Assembly (NCBI GenBank): GCA_902793295.1
Contig: CADBDA010000002.1
Location: 124,001 to 188,000, forward strand
Reading direction: 5' to 3'
DNA: 64,000 nucleotides
Source of the DNA: an uncultured Bacteroidota bacterium
GTDB taxonomy: Bacteria > Bacteroidota > Bacteroidia > Bacteroidales > P3
Part shown: in pieces, positions 35,898 to 45,669 of the stretch
Position numbering within the stretch: position 1 is the first letter of the stretch
How the letters are laid out: each line of letters opens with the position of its first letter
Notes under the pieces: model-generated
Seen by the model: the letters and a program-made list of their open reading frames with translations, nothing else
What the model was told of the DNA's origin: nothing
Database searches by the model: none
Translations under genes and position numbers: made by a program

Positions 35898-37193
35898 ATG
35901 TACGGCATTATTGACTGCGACAACTGTTACGTCTCCTGCGAACGTGTCTTCCGGCCCGACCTCAACGGGCGGCCGGTGGTGGTGCTGTCGAACAATGACG
36001 GCTGTGTGGTGGCGCGTTCCAATGAGGCCAAGCAGCTGGGGGTGAAGGAGGGTCTGCCCTATTTCAAGATGCTCCAAGAGTTTTCCGGACAGGATATTGC
36101 CGTTTTTTCATCGAACTACGAGTTGTATGGCGAAATGACCGCGCGGGTGGTCGAAATTATCCGTCAGGAAGCGCCCCGCTATTTCCGCTACAGCATCGAC
36201 GAGTGTTTTGTCCGGCTGGATGGCATGGAACGCATCGATCTCAAGCAGTGGGGCGAGCGGCTGCACAAGCGCATCCGCAAGTCGGTCGGCATTCCGGTCA
36301 GCGTGGGGCTGGCACCTACCAAGACGTTGGCCAAGATGGCCAGTTTTTTTGCCAAACGCTATCCTGGTTACCGCCATTGCTGCCTGATAGACAGCGACGA
36401 GAAACGCATCAAGGCCCTGCGACTCTACCCTGTCGAGAAGGTGTGGGGCATCGGACGCCGTTATGCGATTCGCCTGCAGTCTATGGGTATTCATACCGCC
36501 TACGATTTCGCGTCGCGCGGCGGCGAATGGGTTCGGGCCACGTTCAACAATGTGGTTGTCTATCGCACCTGGGCCGAGCTGAACGGCATCGACTGTGTGG
36601 CGGACGAGCAGATGGCCGCGAAGAAGAGCATCTGCACCAGTCGCAGTTTCAATGGTATGATTTCCAATTTTGACGAGCTGAAAACCCACGTGAGCAACTA
36701 TGCGGCCCGATGTGCTGAGAAGCTGCGCCGTCAGCAGTCGGTGGCCGCCATTGTCGGGGTTTTTCTCAATACCAATTTTTTCAGGGATGACCTGCCGCAA
36801 TACAGTCATTTTGAGGAGACGAACCTGCCGACGGCGACGAATGCCACCATCACTATTGTCAAGGCGGCCAATGCCGTGTTGCAGCGCATCTACAAGCCCG
36901 GATTCCAATACAAGAAGGCCGGTGTCATCGTGATGGGGATAGCGCCCTCATCGCCTGTGCAGCTCAACTTGTTTGACCTCGATGCGGCGCAGTTGCAGCG
37001 TCTGCGGACGCTTGATGCCATTGTGGACCGCATCAACAGGGTGAACGGATCGGAGACGGTGATTTTGGGAGCGCAGCAATATTGCCAAAAAGACGTCACT
37101 GGCAAGGCCACGCATTTCACCAATGCCATCCGTCACGATTTTCGCAGCCCCAACCCCACCACGCGCTGGAGGGATATTGTCGTGTTGAGGTAA
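35898..37193 (+). CDS. umuC: UmuC, DNA polymerase V catalytic subunit
   Basis: A 431-residue Y-family translesion polymerase. Catalytic acidic residues are Asp6 (IIDCDNCYVSCE) and Asp101-Glu102 (SIDECFVRL). The little-finger domain spans about 240-345, and the beta-clamp-binding motif QLNLF lies at 355-359. The C-terminal 70 residues include the UmuC-type ending with TNAIRHDFRSPNPTTRW. The ATG at 35898 is chosen; an open extension upstream overlaps umuD and is out of family. Its stop lies only 11 bases from the convergent lipoprotein gene, so no terminator fits between them. Confidence 0.96.
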   Translation: MYGIIDCDNCYVSCERVFRPDLNGRPVVVLSNNDGCVVARSNEAKQLGVKEGLPYFKMLQEFSGQDIAVFSSNYELYGEMTARVVEIIRQEAPRYFRYSIDECFVRLDGMERIDLKQWGERLHKRIRKSVGIPVSVGLAPTKTLAKMASFFAKRYPGYRHCCLIDSDEKRIKALRLYPVEKVWGIGRRYAIRLQSMGIHTAYDFASRGGEWVRATFNNVVVYRTWAELNGIDCVADEQMAAKKSICTSRSFNGMISNFDELKTHVSNYAARCAEKLRRQQSVAAIVGVFLNTNFFRDDLPQYSHFEETNLPTATNATITIVKAANAVLQRIYKPGFQYKKAGVIVMGIAPSSPVQLNLFDLDAAQLQRLRTLDAIVDRINRVNGSETVILGAQQYCQKDVTGKATHFTNAIRHDFRSPNPTTRWRDIVVLR

Positions 37194-37204
37194 GATGGTG
37201 GTTT

Positions 37205-38647
37205 TTATCGTTTGTTCGTTTTTCGTTCGCGGTTTTTTTCTTGTCTGCGCTTTTCCCATTGGCGGGCTTGGCGCAGTTCTTTGCGGGTGATGGTGCTGTT
37301 GCCCCAACGGTCGCAGTAGCCAACTATGCTCTCGGTGTATTTGTCGGGATTAGAGCAGCCGAATGAGTAGAGACCGTCGTCTATCTCAACGAAGTCGTTG
37401 AAGGGTCCTTGGAAGAGGATGTGGCCTTGAAAGTCGATAAGGGCGTTCTCGCCATTGGCGAGGGTTGCGACGGCATGGTGGCGGTCGAGGATGTAGAGAC
37501 TGTGGTATGTAGGTGGCAGCACCATGTTGAAGTTGCTGTCGACAATACCCCAAAGCGAATCTTGGCAAACGGCAAGGAACGGTAGGTCCCATGAAACAAC
37601 ATCTTCACTGTATTCCACGGTGAGGGCGTCAAACCGTTTCAGTAACTGGCCTTTGTAACCGTTGTAGACAAAGCTTTTCCCCCCGAAATCTTGTATGATA
37701 AGATAGTCTCTGTAGTAAAAAGCATCCATGTCTTCATGAAGGAACGGTATCACAACGTTTCCGTTCGTGTCGATAGCACCATAATAGTGATGTTTCTTAT
37801 TAGAATCCACTGTATCGCAGACTATCAGCGGCGAATGCTGTGGAACCCACTCATGAAATTCAATATTGGGAATCCGCAGATAGGATCGACGTCCCGTCCG
37901 GAGGTGAAATAGACTCCATTTGCCATTTTCTTTCAGTGCCAGTCGTCCCTCGCCCACATTGACTATCCCTTCGTACCGACAGTCCAGCAATACGTTGCCA
38001 TTCGTGTCGATGCAACCCATCAGATTATCATCGTTGCTAATGAGGAAATAGTTGTAGAAGGGACCTGTAATATTATTATATGGACCTATTTTCACCTTGC
38101 CATCTACGCTTTGCACTTCCATTTTGTATTTGTCTCCAGAGGAAATTGGGCTGAACATCCATCGGCGGGAGCGGTCCAGCCAGAAGTGATGATCGTGGAC
38201 GAAGGGAACAATGATGTTGCCGGCGGAATCGACCACACCATATTTGCCTTTGCGGCAGAGGGTGTAGATACCATCGCCTTCGAAGAGTCTACCGATGTGG
38301 CAGGCGCATTCGCCGGTAGGATCGAATTCCAGGGGGAGAACGAGATCACCATTACGATTCATGAATCCTATCAGGCTGTCGGTCCGGATCATGAGCAGGT
38401 CGGAGTTGCTTTGCGGCACGACACTGTAGTCGCCTTTGAGGAAAACATGTCCTTCGAGGTCGAACAGTGTGACCTCATTCTTATCGTAACCGATAAAGAT
38501 ACCATTGGCATAGCTGGATCGAACGTATTGTTGCGAAAGCTTCTTGAGTTGGGCAATATTGTGCCTACTCGCCTTCTCACAGTTTTGAATCGTTTGGCAA
38601 CTGGCTGTGATTGCTAATGCGAGTAGCGGCAACAGGATTGTTTTCAT
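37205..38647 (-). CDS. WG-repeat lipoprotein
   Basis: A 480-residue exported protein with lipobox TASC after MKTILLPLLALAI; a second in-frame ATG five codons upstream (38662) is possible. The mature part consists of WG-type beta repeats, recognisable as GFMNRNGDLVLPLEF, YGVVDSAGNIIVPF, GCIDTNGNVLLDC, YGAIDTNGNVVIPF and WGIVDSNFNMVLPP, then a basic tail (EKRRQEKNRERKTNKR). WG-repeat proteins are frequent at the Bacteroidetes surface and are thought to bind other proteins or ligands; a specific role is not known. It stands alone, convergent with umuC. Confidence 0.88.
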   Translation of the reverse strand: MKTILLPLLALAITASCQTIQNCEKASRHNIAQLKKLSQQYVRSSYANGIFIGYDKNEVTLFDLEGHVFLKGDYSVVPQSNSDLLMIRTDSLIGFMNRNGDLVLPLEFDPTGECACHIGRLFEGDGIYTLCRKGKYGVVDSAGNIIVPFVHDHHFWLDRSRRWMFSPISSGDKYKMEVQSVDGKVKIGPYNNITGPFYNYFLISNDDNLMGCIDTNGNVLLDCRYEGIVNVGEGRLALKENGKWSLFHLRTGRRSYLRIPNIEFHEWVPQHSPLIVCDTVDSNKKHHYYGAIDTNGNVVIPFLHEDMDAFYYRDYLIIQDFGGKSFVYNGYKGQLLKRFDALTVEYSEDVVSWDLPFLAVCQDSLWGIVDSNFNMVLPPTYHSLYILDRHHAVATLANGENALIDFQGHILFQGPFNDFVEIDDGLYSFGCSNPDKYTESIVGYCDRWGNSTITRKELRQARQWEKRRQEKNRERKTNKR

Positions 38648-38807
38648 AGCTGACATATTCAAATATTATACAATATTATTCTGATAATTTGGGTCCGGCA
38701 AACGAAACTTTCTCTGTTTCTCTATCGGCGAACACTTTTATATCTTTTATACTATATGTAGCATTTTTTGCAGAAAATTTACAGCAAGTGTTGTTTTTTT
38801 CCAATCA

Positions 38808-38850
38808 AAAAAAACAGCCAGGAGATGATTCTTCCAGCTGTTTTTTTTTG
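38808..38850 (-). terminator. Terminator of pckA
   Basis: AAACAGC with AGGA pairs imperfectly with TCTT/CCA and GCTGTTT, flanked by A and T runs. It lies 20 bases after the pckA stop; because both flanks are homopolymeric it could act in either direction. Bases 38648-38807 show nothing else. Confidence 0.7.
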
Positions 38851-38870
38851 ACTTGGTTCTCTTATATTGT

Positions 38871-40484
38871 TCAGAGCTGTGGCCCTGCAGGCACCAAAGC
38901 TTTGCCGGCTTCGTTGTAGGTGAACTTCTGGAAGTTCTTGATGAAGCGGGCGGAGAGGTCCTTGGCTTTTTCTTCCCACTGGGCTGCATCGGCGTAGGTG
39001 TCGCGGGGATCGAGGATTTTGGGGTCAACGCCAGGCAGTTGGGTGGGCACTTCGAAGTTGAAGTAGGGAATCTGCTTGGTGGGAGCCTTCTCGATGCTTC
39101 CGTCGAGGATGGCGTCGATGATGCCACGGGTGTCCTTGATGCTGATACGTTTGCCGGTGCCGTTCCATCCGGTGTTGACCAGATAAGCTTTGGCACCGCT
39201 CTTTTCCATGCGTTTGACAAGCTCTTCGGCGTACTTCGTGGGATGGAGTTCGAGGAAGGCCTGTCCGAAGCAGGCGCTGAAGGTGGGCGTAGGTTCGGTG
39301 ATGCCTCGTTCGGTGCCGGCCAACTTGGCGGTGAAGCCGCTAAGGAAGTAGTATTTGCACTGGTCGGGCGTGAGGATGCTGACGGGAGGCAGCACTCCGA
39401 AAGCGTCGGCGCTGAGGAAGATGACATTCTCGGCAGCGGGAGCGGCGCTGATGGGGCGGACAATCTTCTCGATGTGGTCGATAGGATAGCTTACACGGGT
39501 GTTCTCGGTGACACTCTTGTCTGCGAAATCAATCTTGCCGTTCTGGTCGACGGTGACATTCTCGAGAAGGGCGTTGCGACGGATGGCATTGTAGATGTCG
39601 GGTTCGCTGTCCTTGTCGAGATTGATGACCTTGGCATAGCAGCCGCCTTCGAAGTTGAAGACGCCCTCGTCGTCCCAGCCGTGCTCGTCGTCGCCGATGA
39701 GGAGGCGTTTGGGGTCGGTGCTGAGGGTAGTCTTACCAGTGCCGCTGAGGCCGAAGAAGATGGCGGTATGCTTGCCCTGCATGTCGGTGTTGGCGGAGCA
39801 GTGCATAGCGGCGATGCCCTTGAGGGGGAGGTAGTAGTTCATCATGCTGAACATACCCTTCTTCATCTCGCCACCGTACCAGGTGTTGAGGATGACCTGC
39901 TCACGGCTGGAGACGTTGAAGGCCACGACGGTTTCGCTGTTCAGACCGAGTTCCTTGTAGTTGTCCACCTTGGCCTTGCTGGCGGTGTAGACGGTGAAGC
40001 TGGGGGTGAAGGTCTTCAGTTCCTCGTCGGAGGGTTTGATGAACATGTTGCGGACGAAATGGGCCTGCCATGCGACTTCCATGATGAAGCGGACGGCGAT
40101 GCGGGTGTCCTTGTTGGCGCCGCAGAAAGCGTCGACGACGAAAAGTTCCTTGTTGCAGAGTTCGTTCTTGGCAAGGTCGCGCATCTGACGCCACACGTCT
40201 TCGCTCATGGGGTGGTTGTCGTTCTTGTACTCCTCGCTGGTCCACCATACAGTGTTCTTGGAGTTTTCGTCCATGACGATGTATTTGTCTTTTGGGGAAC
40301 GGCCGGTATAGATGCCGGTCATCACGTTGACGGCGTCGAGCTCGGTGAGCTGACCTTTATCGTAGCCGGTGAGACTGGGGTCCATCTCCATCTTGAAGAG
40401 TTCTTCGTAGGAGGGGTTGTGATGGATTTGTTTGACTCCGGTGATGCCTAGGGCTTCGAGGTCTTTTTTGATTTTTTCGTTCAT
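38871..40484 (-). CDS. pckA: ATP-dependent phosphoenolpyruvate carboxykinase
   Basis: A 537-residue enzyme interconverting oxaloacetate + ATP and PEP + CO2 + ADP. GRSPKDK (61-67) belongs to the substrate site. The P-loop is GLSGTGKTT (245-253), the kinase-2 block is LIGDDEHGW (262-270) with Asp265 and Asp266, and the PEPCK signature lies in the adjoining EGGCYAK. In rumen and gut anaerobes it works towards oxaloacetate, feeding succinate and propionate formation (family knowledge). It lies downstream of ppdK on the same strand, separated by a G-rich element. Confidence 0.97.
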   Translation of the reverse strand: MNEKIKKDLEALGITGVKQIHHNPSYEELFKMEMDPSLTGYDKGQLTELDAVNVMTGIYTGRSPKDKYIVMDENSKNTVWWTSEEYKNDNHPMSEDVWRQMRDLAKNELCNKELFVVDAFCGANKDTRIAVRFIMEVAWQAHFVRNMFIKPSDEELKTFTPSFTVYTASKAKVDNYKELGLNSETVVAFNVSSREQVILNTWYGGEMKKGMFSMMNYYLPLKGIAAMHCSANTDMQGKHTAIFFGLSGTGKTTLSTDPKRLLIGDDEHGWDDEGVFNFEGGCYAKVINLDKDSEPDIYNAIRRNALLENVTVDQNGKIDFADKSVTENTRVSYPIDHIEKIVRPISAAPAAENVIFLSADAFGVLPPVSILTPDQCKYYFLSGFTAKLAGTERGITEPTPTFSACFGQAFLELHPTKYAEELVKRMEKSGAKAYLVNTGWNGTGKRISIKDTRGIIDAILDGSIEKAPTKQIPYFNFEVPTQLPGVDPKILDPRDTYADAAQWEEKAKDLSARFIKNFQKFTYNEAGKALVPAGPQL

Positions 40485-40521
40485 ATTTTTGTGTGTATGA
40501 GGTAGGAGGCAAGTGTTAAGA

Positions 40522-40565
40522 GGTGGGGGGGGGCTTGGGCTTTGGGGGCTTGGGGCTCCCCCACT
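40522..40565 (+). repeat. G-run element with flanking hairpin arms between ppdK and pckA
   Basis: Four G runs (nine, three, five and four G) at 40525-40555 are separated by CTT or CTTT, a canonical G-quadruplex pattern on the plus strand; the minus-strand transcript would carry the C-rich complement. The ends GGTGGGGG and CCCCCACT can also pair as a hairpin. Its core TTTGGGGGCTTGGGG recurs at 35336-35350, and 17 bases of it recur inverted in polA (9953-9969). Confidence 0.55.
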
Positions 40566-40604
40566 CTATTTTTTCACATTGCTTCTTTACTTGGGTTTTA
40601 CTTG

Positions 40605-43373
40605 TTATTTGCGGGCGTCTTTGATGGCGGCTTGAGCAGCGGCGAGACGTGCTACGGGAACACGATAGGGGCTGCAGCTGACATAGTTGAGGCCGGCATG
40701 GAAGAAGAACTCGACGGAAGCGGGGTCGCCACCGTGTTCGCCGCAAACACCGCACTTGAGGTTGGCGCGGGTGCTACGACCGCGGTTGACACCCAGTTCG
40801 ACGAGCTGTCCGACGCCTTCCTGGTCGAGGGTGTTGAACGGGTCGGAGGGGATGATCTTCTGGTCGACATAGTCCTTAACGATGGCGTTGACGTCGTCGC
40901 GGCTGAAGCCGAAGGTCATCTGGGTGAGGTCGTTGGTACCAAAGCTGAAGAATTCGGCGACCTGTGCGATCTTGTCGGCCACGAGGGTGGCACGCGGGAT
41001 TTCGATCATGGTACCGAACATGTAGTTGATGGTGACACCGTACTTGGCTTCGACTTCAGCCTTGATGACGTTGGCGATTTCCTTCTGGTGCTCAAGCTCT
41101 TTGACGTTGATGGTGAGCGGAACCATGATTTCGAGTTTGGGGTTGTGTCCTTCCTTCATCAGTTCGGCAGTGGCGCTGAAGAGGGCGCGGAACTGAATGC
41201 GGGTGATTTCGGGATAGATGATGCCGAGACGGACGCCGCGGAGACCCATCATGGGGTTGACTTCGTGGAGGGCGTCGACGCGTTTCTTAACTTCCTCGAA
41301 AGAGATGTTGAGGCGTTTGGCCACTTCGCGCATCTTTTCATCGCCTTGGGGAGCGAATTCGTGGAGTGGGGGGTCCATCAGGCGGAAGGTGAGCGGCTTG
41401 CCGTCAAGCACCTTGAGGGTGGCTTTTGCGTACTCGCGGATATCCGGTTCGAGTTCGTCGAGCGCGGCAATACGTTCTTCGCTGGTGTTGCTGAGGATCA
41501 TGTTGCGGAGCTTTTCGAGGGGCTTCTCGCTGTTTTGACCATAGAACATGTGCTCGATGCGGAAGAGTCCGATACCTTCGGCGCCGAAGCTGACAGCGCG
41601 CATGGCGTCGTCGGGGTTGTCGGCATTGGTGCGGACGCCCATGGTGCGGAACTTGTCGACCAGCTTCATGAACTGCTGGAAGAGGGGGTTCTCGGTGGCA
41701 TTGATCATCTTGATTTCTTCGTCGTAGACCCAGCCTTTGGTGCCGTTGAGGGCGAGGAGGTCGCCTTCGTGGTAGGTCTTGCCGTTGATGGTGACGACAT
41801 TGTTTTCGTGCACGTTGACGTGTTTCTTGCCGAAGGCGTCGGTAGAAACGGAAGTCTGGTCCTTGCCGATTTTGACAGCGTCGCATCCGACGATGCAGCA
41901 TTTGCCCCAGCCACGTGCCACGAGAGCGGCGTGAGAGGTCATACCGCCACGAGCGGTGAGGATGCCGTCGGCGGCACGCATACCTTCAACGTCTTCGGGG
42001 TTGGTCTCTTCGCGGACCAGGATGTTCTTGACGCCGGCGGCCTGATATTCTTTGGCTTTTTCGCTGGTAAGGGCGATGACACCCACGGCGCCGCCAGGAC
42101 CTGCAGGCAGACCTTTGGCGATGACGGTGCGTTTCTTCTCGTCGTTGCTGTCGAGGATGGGGTGCAGCAGCTCGTCGAGCTGGGCGGGGGATATGCGCAT
42201 GACGACTTCCTGCTCGTCGATGAGTCCTTCTTTCAACATGTCGAATGCCATGGTGAGGGCGGCGACGCCGGTGCGTTTTCCGACGCGGCACTGCAGCATG
42301 TAGAGCTGGCCTTCCTGGATGGTGAACTCGATGTCGAGCATGTCGTGGTAGTTCTTTTCGAGGGTTTGACGGATGTCGCAGAGTTCCTTATAGGTTTCGG
42401 GCATGAGCTCCTGCATGGAGTGCATGTGCTTGTTCTGCTCGTTTTTGGTGTCGTCGTTGAGGGGGTTGGGGGTGCGGATGCCGGCAACGACGTCTTCGCC
42501 CTGGGCATTGATGAGCCATTCGCCGTAGAACTGGTTGTCGCCGGTGGCGGGGTTGCGGGTGAAGGCTACGCCAGTGGCGCTATTGTCGCCCATGTTGCCG
42601 AACACCATGGCCTGGACGTTGACAGCGGTGCCCCAATCGTCGGGGATGCCTTCGATTTTGCGGTAGCTGACAGCCTTCTTGCCGTTCCAGCTTTTGAAGA
42701 CAGCCTTGATGCCGCCTTCCATCTGTGCGCGTGCGTCGTCGGGGAAGTCGGTTCCCAGAACCTCTTTGACTTTCTTTTTGAAGTCTTCGGCCAGACCTTT
42801 GAGGTCATCGGCGGTCAGTTCGGTGTCACTCTTATAGCCTTTCTTAGCTTTGAACTCGTCGAGCATGTCGTCGAGCTGTTTGCGGATGCCTTTACCGTCG
42901 GCGGGTTCGATGCCTTCGGATTTTTCCATCACTACATCGGCATACATCATGATGAGGCGGCGATAGGAGTCGTAGACGAAGCGGGGGTTGTTGGTCTTCT
43001 TCAACATGCCAGGGATGGTCTTGGACGAGAGACCGATATTGAGGACGGTGTCCATCATGCCGGGCATGGAGCTGCGTGCGCCAGAGCGGCAGGAAACGAG
43101 CAGAGGGTTCTCAGCGTCGTCGTAACGCATGCCCATGATTTTCTCGACATTCTGCATGGCACTCCACACTTCGTCCATCAGACCCTTGGGCAGCTGGCAG
43201 TTGTTGTCGTAGTAAGCGGTGCAGCATTCGGTGGTGATGGTGAGACCTGCGGGGACGGGGAGTCCGAGCAGACACATTTCAGCGAGATTGGCACCTTTGC
43301 CTCCCAAAAGGTTCTTCATGTCGGCCTTTCCTTCAGCGGTTTTGCCTCCAAATGTATAAACGTATTTTGTCAT
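40605..43373 (-). CDS. ppdK: Pyruvate, phosphate dikinase
   Basis: A 922-residue enzyme interconverting pyruvate + ATP + Pi and PEP + AMP + PPi. Order: N-terminal ATP-grasp (about 1-340, with GGKGANLAEM at 24-33), the swivelling phosphohistidine domain with His481 in GGMTSHAALVARG, and the C-terminal TIM-barrel substrate domain with the catalytic Cys in CGVCGEHGGDP near residue 865-875. Length matches bacterial PPDK (about 875-920). It is upstream of pckA, giving a two-gene PEP/pyruvate/oxaloacetate unit. A -7 element lies at 43439-43446. Confidence 0.98.
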   Translation of the reverse strand: MTKYVYTFGGKTAEGKADMKNLLGGKGANLAEMCLLGLPVPAGLTITTECCTAYYDNNCQLPKGLMDEVWSAMQNVEKIMGMRYDDAENPLLVSCRSGARSSMPGMMDTVLNIGLSSKTIPGMLKKTNNPRFVYDSYRRLIMMYADVVMEKSEGIEPADGKGIRKQLDDMLDEFKAKKGYKSDTELTADDLKGLAEDFKKKVKEVLGTDFPDDARAQMEGGIKAVFKSWNGKKAVSYRKIEGIPDDWGTAVNVQAMVFGNMGDNSATGVAFTRNPATGDNQFYGEWLINAQGEDVVAGIRTPNPLNDDTKNEQNKHMHSMQELMPETYKELCDIRQTLEKNYHDMLDIEFTIQEGQLYMLQCRVGKRTGVAALTMAFDMLKEGLIDEQEVVMRISPAQLDELLHPILDSNDEKKRTVIAKGLPAGPGGAVGVIALTSEKAKEYQAAGVKNILVREETNPEDVEGMRAADGILTARGGMTSHAALVARGWGKCCIVGCDAVKIGKDQTSVSTDAFGKKHVNVHENNVVTINGKTYHEGDLLALNGTKGWVYDEEIKMINATENPLFQQFMKLVDKFRTMGVRTNADNPDDAMRAVSFGAEGIGLFRIEHMFYGQNSEKPLEKLRNMILSNTSEERIAALDELEPDIREYAKATLKVLDGKPLTFRLMDPPLHEFAPQGDEKMREVAKRLNISFEEVKKRVDALHEVNPMMGLRGVRLGIIYPEITRIQFRALFSATAELMKEGHNPKLEIMVPLTINVKELEHQKEIANVIKAEVEAKYGVTINYMFGTMIEIPRATLVADKIAQVAEFFSFGTNDLTQMTFGFSRDDVNAIVKDYVDQKIIPSDPFNTLDQEGVGQLVELGVNRGRSTRANLKCGVCGEHGGDPASVEFFFHAGLNYVSCSPYRVPVARLAAAQAAIKDARK

Positions 43374-43438
43374 AATGGAAAGATAAATTGTTGGTTTTTA
43401 AATATTAATTATTTATTTGATTGTCTAATGGAAAAGTG

Positions 43439-43446
43439 CAAAGTTA
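43439..43446 (-). promoter_or_regulatory. -7 element (TAACTTTG) for ppdK-pckA
   Basis: CAAAGTTA on the plus strand reads TAACTTTG on the minus strand, 65 bases upstream of the ATG at 43373. Confidence 0.58.
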
Positions 43447-43520
43447 TGAAAAAATGATAGAACCGCCAAATTTTTGGCGATGTTTGGCTGTTTTTGGATA
43501 TCAATGGATGGTGTCTGTGA

Positions 43521-43559
43521 CTTAAAAATCAATGGAATACGTCTGGCTTGATTTTTAAG
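43521..43559 (-). terminator. Hairpin/terminator candidate after the glycosyltransferase gene
   Basis: CTTAAAAATCAA and TTGATTTTTAAG form a perfect 12-bp stem with a 15-base loop. It lies about 55 bases after the glycosyltransferase stop. The stem is AT-rich and its T run is inside the stem, so it is weaker than the others. Confidence 0.55.
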
Positions 43560-43614
43560 GAGTGACCGTTGAAAATGGAATGGGAAAAAGCCTTTTCATG
43601 ATGTGGCTCTGAGG

Positions 43615-44727
43615 TCAGATTTGCGCAAGAAGGATGCGGGCGTTGGCCTCGTTGCTGTAGCGCGAACCGAGGAGCTGTTGGCGCTGGCGGATGTCGTCGT
43701 TGGTGAAGGGGGTCTGCATGAGGCGCAGCAGGGCTGCACGCAATTCGTCGGCACTGTCGGCGATGGTGCAGACGCGGTGCAGCTCGGTGCCTGCCACCAT
43801 ATTGCTGTTCACCAGACAGTGGCGTCCGGCGTAGAGGGAGTTGAGCAGTTTGAGTTTGAGTCCGGTGGGGAGGTTGGTGACCATGATTTGCACCTGTGCT
43901 TGGCTGATGAGCTTTTGCATGGTGGCTTCATCGGGATTGGGCACAACGGTGATGTTGGGATGGCTGGAGGCGCACTGGATGATTTGCGGAGCGGGGTTGC
44001 GTCCGGCAACGACAAAGCGGCAGTCGGTGTGGCGGAAGACATTGTTGATGAGGTAGGTTACGGCATCGATATTTTCGCCCACAGAGAGGTCGGCGTGGTA
44101 GAGGGCGTAGTCGCCCAGTCCCGTCAGGGAGACCACATGGTCGTCGGCGTGCGAGGAGGGCATGAGGACCACATTGCGGCATCCGAGCTGCTGGAAATGT
44201 GCGGCATCGGCTGTGGTGACGGCGAAAACGGTGTCGGCCTGAAGCAGTACCGGTTCGTAGCGGCGTAGACGTCGGGCGTCGGTGGATAGGTAGAGCCGAC
44301 GGAAAGGGTTGGCCTCGACGCTGGCCAAACGTCTGTAGTATTCGTGTTCGACGTTGTGGGCGCGGACCATGATTTTGCGGCTGGGGTCGCGCCGACGCAA
44401 CTCCTCGAGGATGGCGCAGCAGTGGAGCCCTTCGAGAAGGACGGGATAGTGGTCGGCCATGAGGTTGTGGACGAGTTCGTCGCTGCGTCGCGACTGGACG
44501 ATGTAAGGTTTGGTGGAAAGGGCGCTGCGCAGACCGGTGCGACGCGGATAGTAGAGCACCTTGTGGCACCACTGCTCGAGGGCAGGAGACGGCTCGCGCC
44601 CGTAGGTGAAGCAATGTAGGGTCACCTTCTCCCCTAGCCTGCTGAGGGCCCGCAAGCGGTAGTAGACGTCGATGACGCCGCCATAGTCGGCTGGGTATGG
44701 GACATTGAAGGAGACGATGTGGAGCAT
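43615..44727 (-). CDS. GT-B-fold glycosyltransferase (GT4-like)
   Basis: A 370-residue cytosolic or membrane-associated glycosyltransferase. The N-terminal half opens with MLHIVSFNVPYPADYGG, a common donor/acceptor-domain start in sugar transferases of surface glycans. The C-terminal half has GDYALYHADLSVGENIDAV, CRFVVAGRNP and a late stretch PTGLKLKLLNSLYAGRHCLVN that aligns with the nucleotide-sugar-binding Rossmann domain. Donor and acceptor are unknown. It lies 52 bases downstream of the MBL-fold hydrolase, with no other glycan genes nearby. Confidence 0.82.
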   Translation of the reverse strand: MLHIVSFNVPYPADYGGVIDVYYRLRALSRLGEKVTLHCFTYGREPSPALEQWCHKVLYYPRRTGLRSALSTKPYIVQSRRSDELVHNLMADHYPVLLEGLHCCAILEELRRRDPSRKIMVRAHNVEHEYYRRLASVEANPFRRLYLSTDARRLRRYEPVLLQADTVFAVTTADAAHFQQLGCRNVVLMPSSHADDHVVSLTGLGDYALYHADLSVGENIDAVTYLINNVFRHTDCRFVVAGRNPAPQIIQCASSHPNITVVPNPDEATMQKLISQAQVQIMVTNLPTGLKLKLLNSLYAGRHCLVNSNMVAGTELHRVCTIADSADELRAALLRLMQTPFTNDDIRQRQQLLGSRYSNEANARILLAQI

Positions 44728-44779
44728 GGTGGAAAAGGTGTGTTTGTTTGAGCGTATTTGGTTTCGTCGTCGGATGGGT

Positions 44780-45580
44780 TTACCGAGGGGTGCGTTGGCG
44801 CACGTCGACCGTCAGGTTGTCGTAGGCCAAGTGGACATGTGGCGGCAGGGTGGCTTGGACGGCGGCATGGAAACCCATTTCGTGGCTCATGTGGGTGATG
44901 AAGGCCTGGGTGGGTTTGCACTGTTCGATGACCTGGAGCGCCTCGGGAAGACAGAAGTGGGAGAAGTGCTTTTGTTGGCGTAGCGCATTGATGACCAACG
45001 TGTCGAGTCCGCCGAGCTTTTCCATCTCCTGTGGGTCGATGTGGTTCATGTCGGTGATGTAGGCCAGATGGCTGCCGTCGTTGTCGTCGATGCGGTAGCC
45101 GAGGACCGGCAGGTCTTTGTGCATGCCATGGATGGGAGTGACGACGGTGGTGCTGACCGCAAACGGACGGGCGTCGGTGACGTCGTGGAGGGAGACCTCG
45201 GGAAGACCTGGATAGATATGGGGTTCGAAGATGTAGTGGTAGTCGTGGGTAAGCGACTGGATGGCTGCATGGTTGGCGTAGACCTGCATGTTGCTCTTCT
45301 GTATCCAGTTGAAAGGCCTTATGTCGTCGATGCCGCCCACATGGTCGCGATGGGCGTGTGTGATGAGGATGGCGTCGAGATGGGAGACCTGATGGTGGAG
45401 CATCTGCGCCCTGAAGTCGGGACCGATATCGATAAGGATATTATGGCCAGCGCTGTCGACGACGAGTGCGGAGGTGCGCAGTCGCTTGTCGTGGGGGTCG
45501 TCGGAGTGGCAGACATCGCAGGTGCATGCTATTACGGGCACTCCTTGAGAAGTGCCCGTTCCTAGAAAAGTGATGGTCAT
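44780..45580 (-). CDS. MBL-fold metal-dependent hydrolase, PhnP-like
   Basis: A 266-residue metallo-beta-lactamase-fold hydrolase. The core zinc motif is THAHRDH (74-80) and further ligands lie in ITHMSHE (near 230). The N terminus has CTCDVCHS with Cys19, Cys21 and Cys24, the structural zinc site of the PhnP group of phosphodiesterases, and SQGVPV before it is also typical. No phosphonate genes are near, so the substrate (perhaps a cyclic phosphate or another phosphodiester) is open. It lies 89 bases after the rprY-like regulator and 52 bases before the glycosyltransferase, all on one strand. Confidence 0.9.
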   Translation of the reverse strand: MTITFLGTGTSQGVPVIACTCDVCHSDDPHDKRLRTSALVVDSAGHNILIDIGPDFRAQMLHHQVSHLDAILITHAHRDHVGGIDDIRPFNWIQKSNMQVYANHAAIQSLTHDYHYIFEPHIYPGLPEVSLHDVTDARPFAVSTTVVTPIHGMHKDLPVLGYRIDDNDGSHLAYITDMNHIDPQEMEKLGGLDTLVINALRQQKHFSHFCLPEALQVIEQCKPTQAFITHMSHEMGFHAAVQATLPPHVHLAYDNLTVDVRQRTPR

Positions 45581-45669
45581 ACAATAGTCGCTTGGTGTAA
45601 CAATGGCGGACAGACAGGCCGGTGGCTAGTCATTAACCGTTGAGGATGACAGCGGGCGGACATGCCCCA

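Noticed and set aside
40542..43457. Long plus-strand open frame opposite ppdK (971 codons)
   Set aside because: It mirrors a perfectly conserved PPDK gene, has low-complexity composition and no motif.
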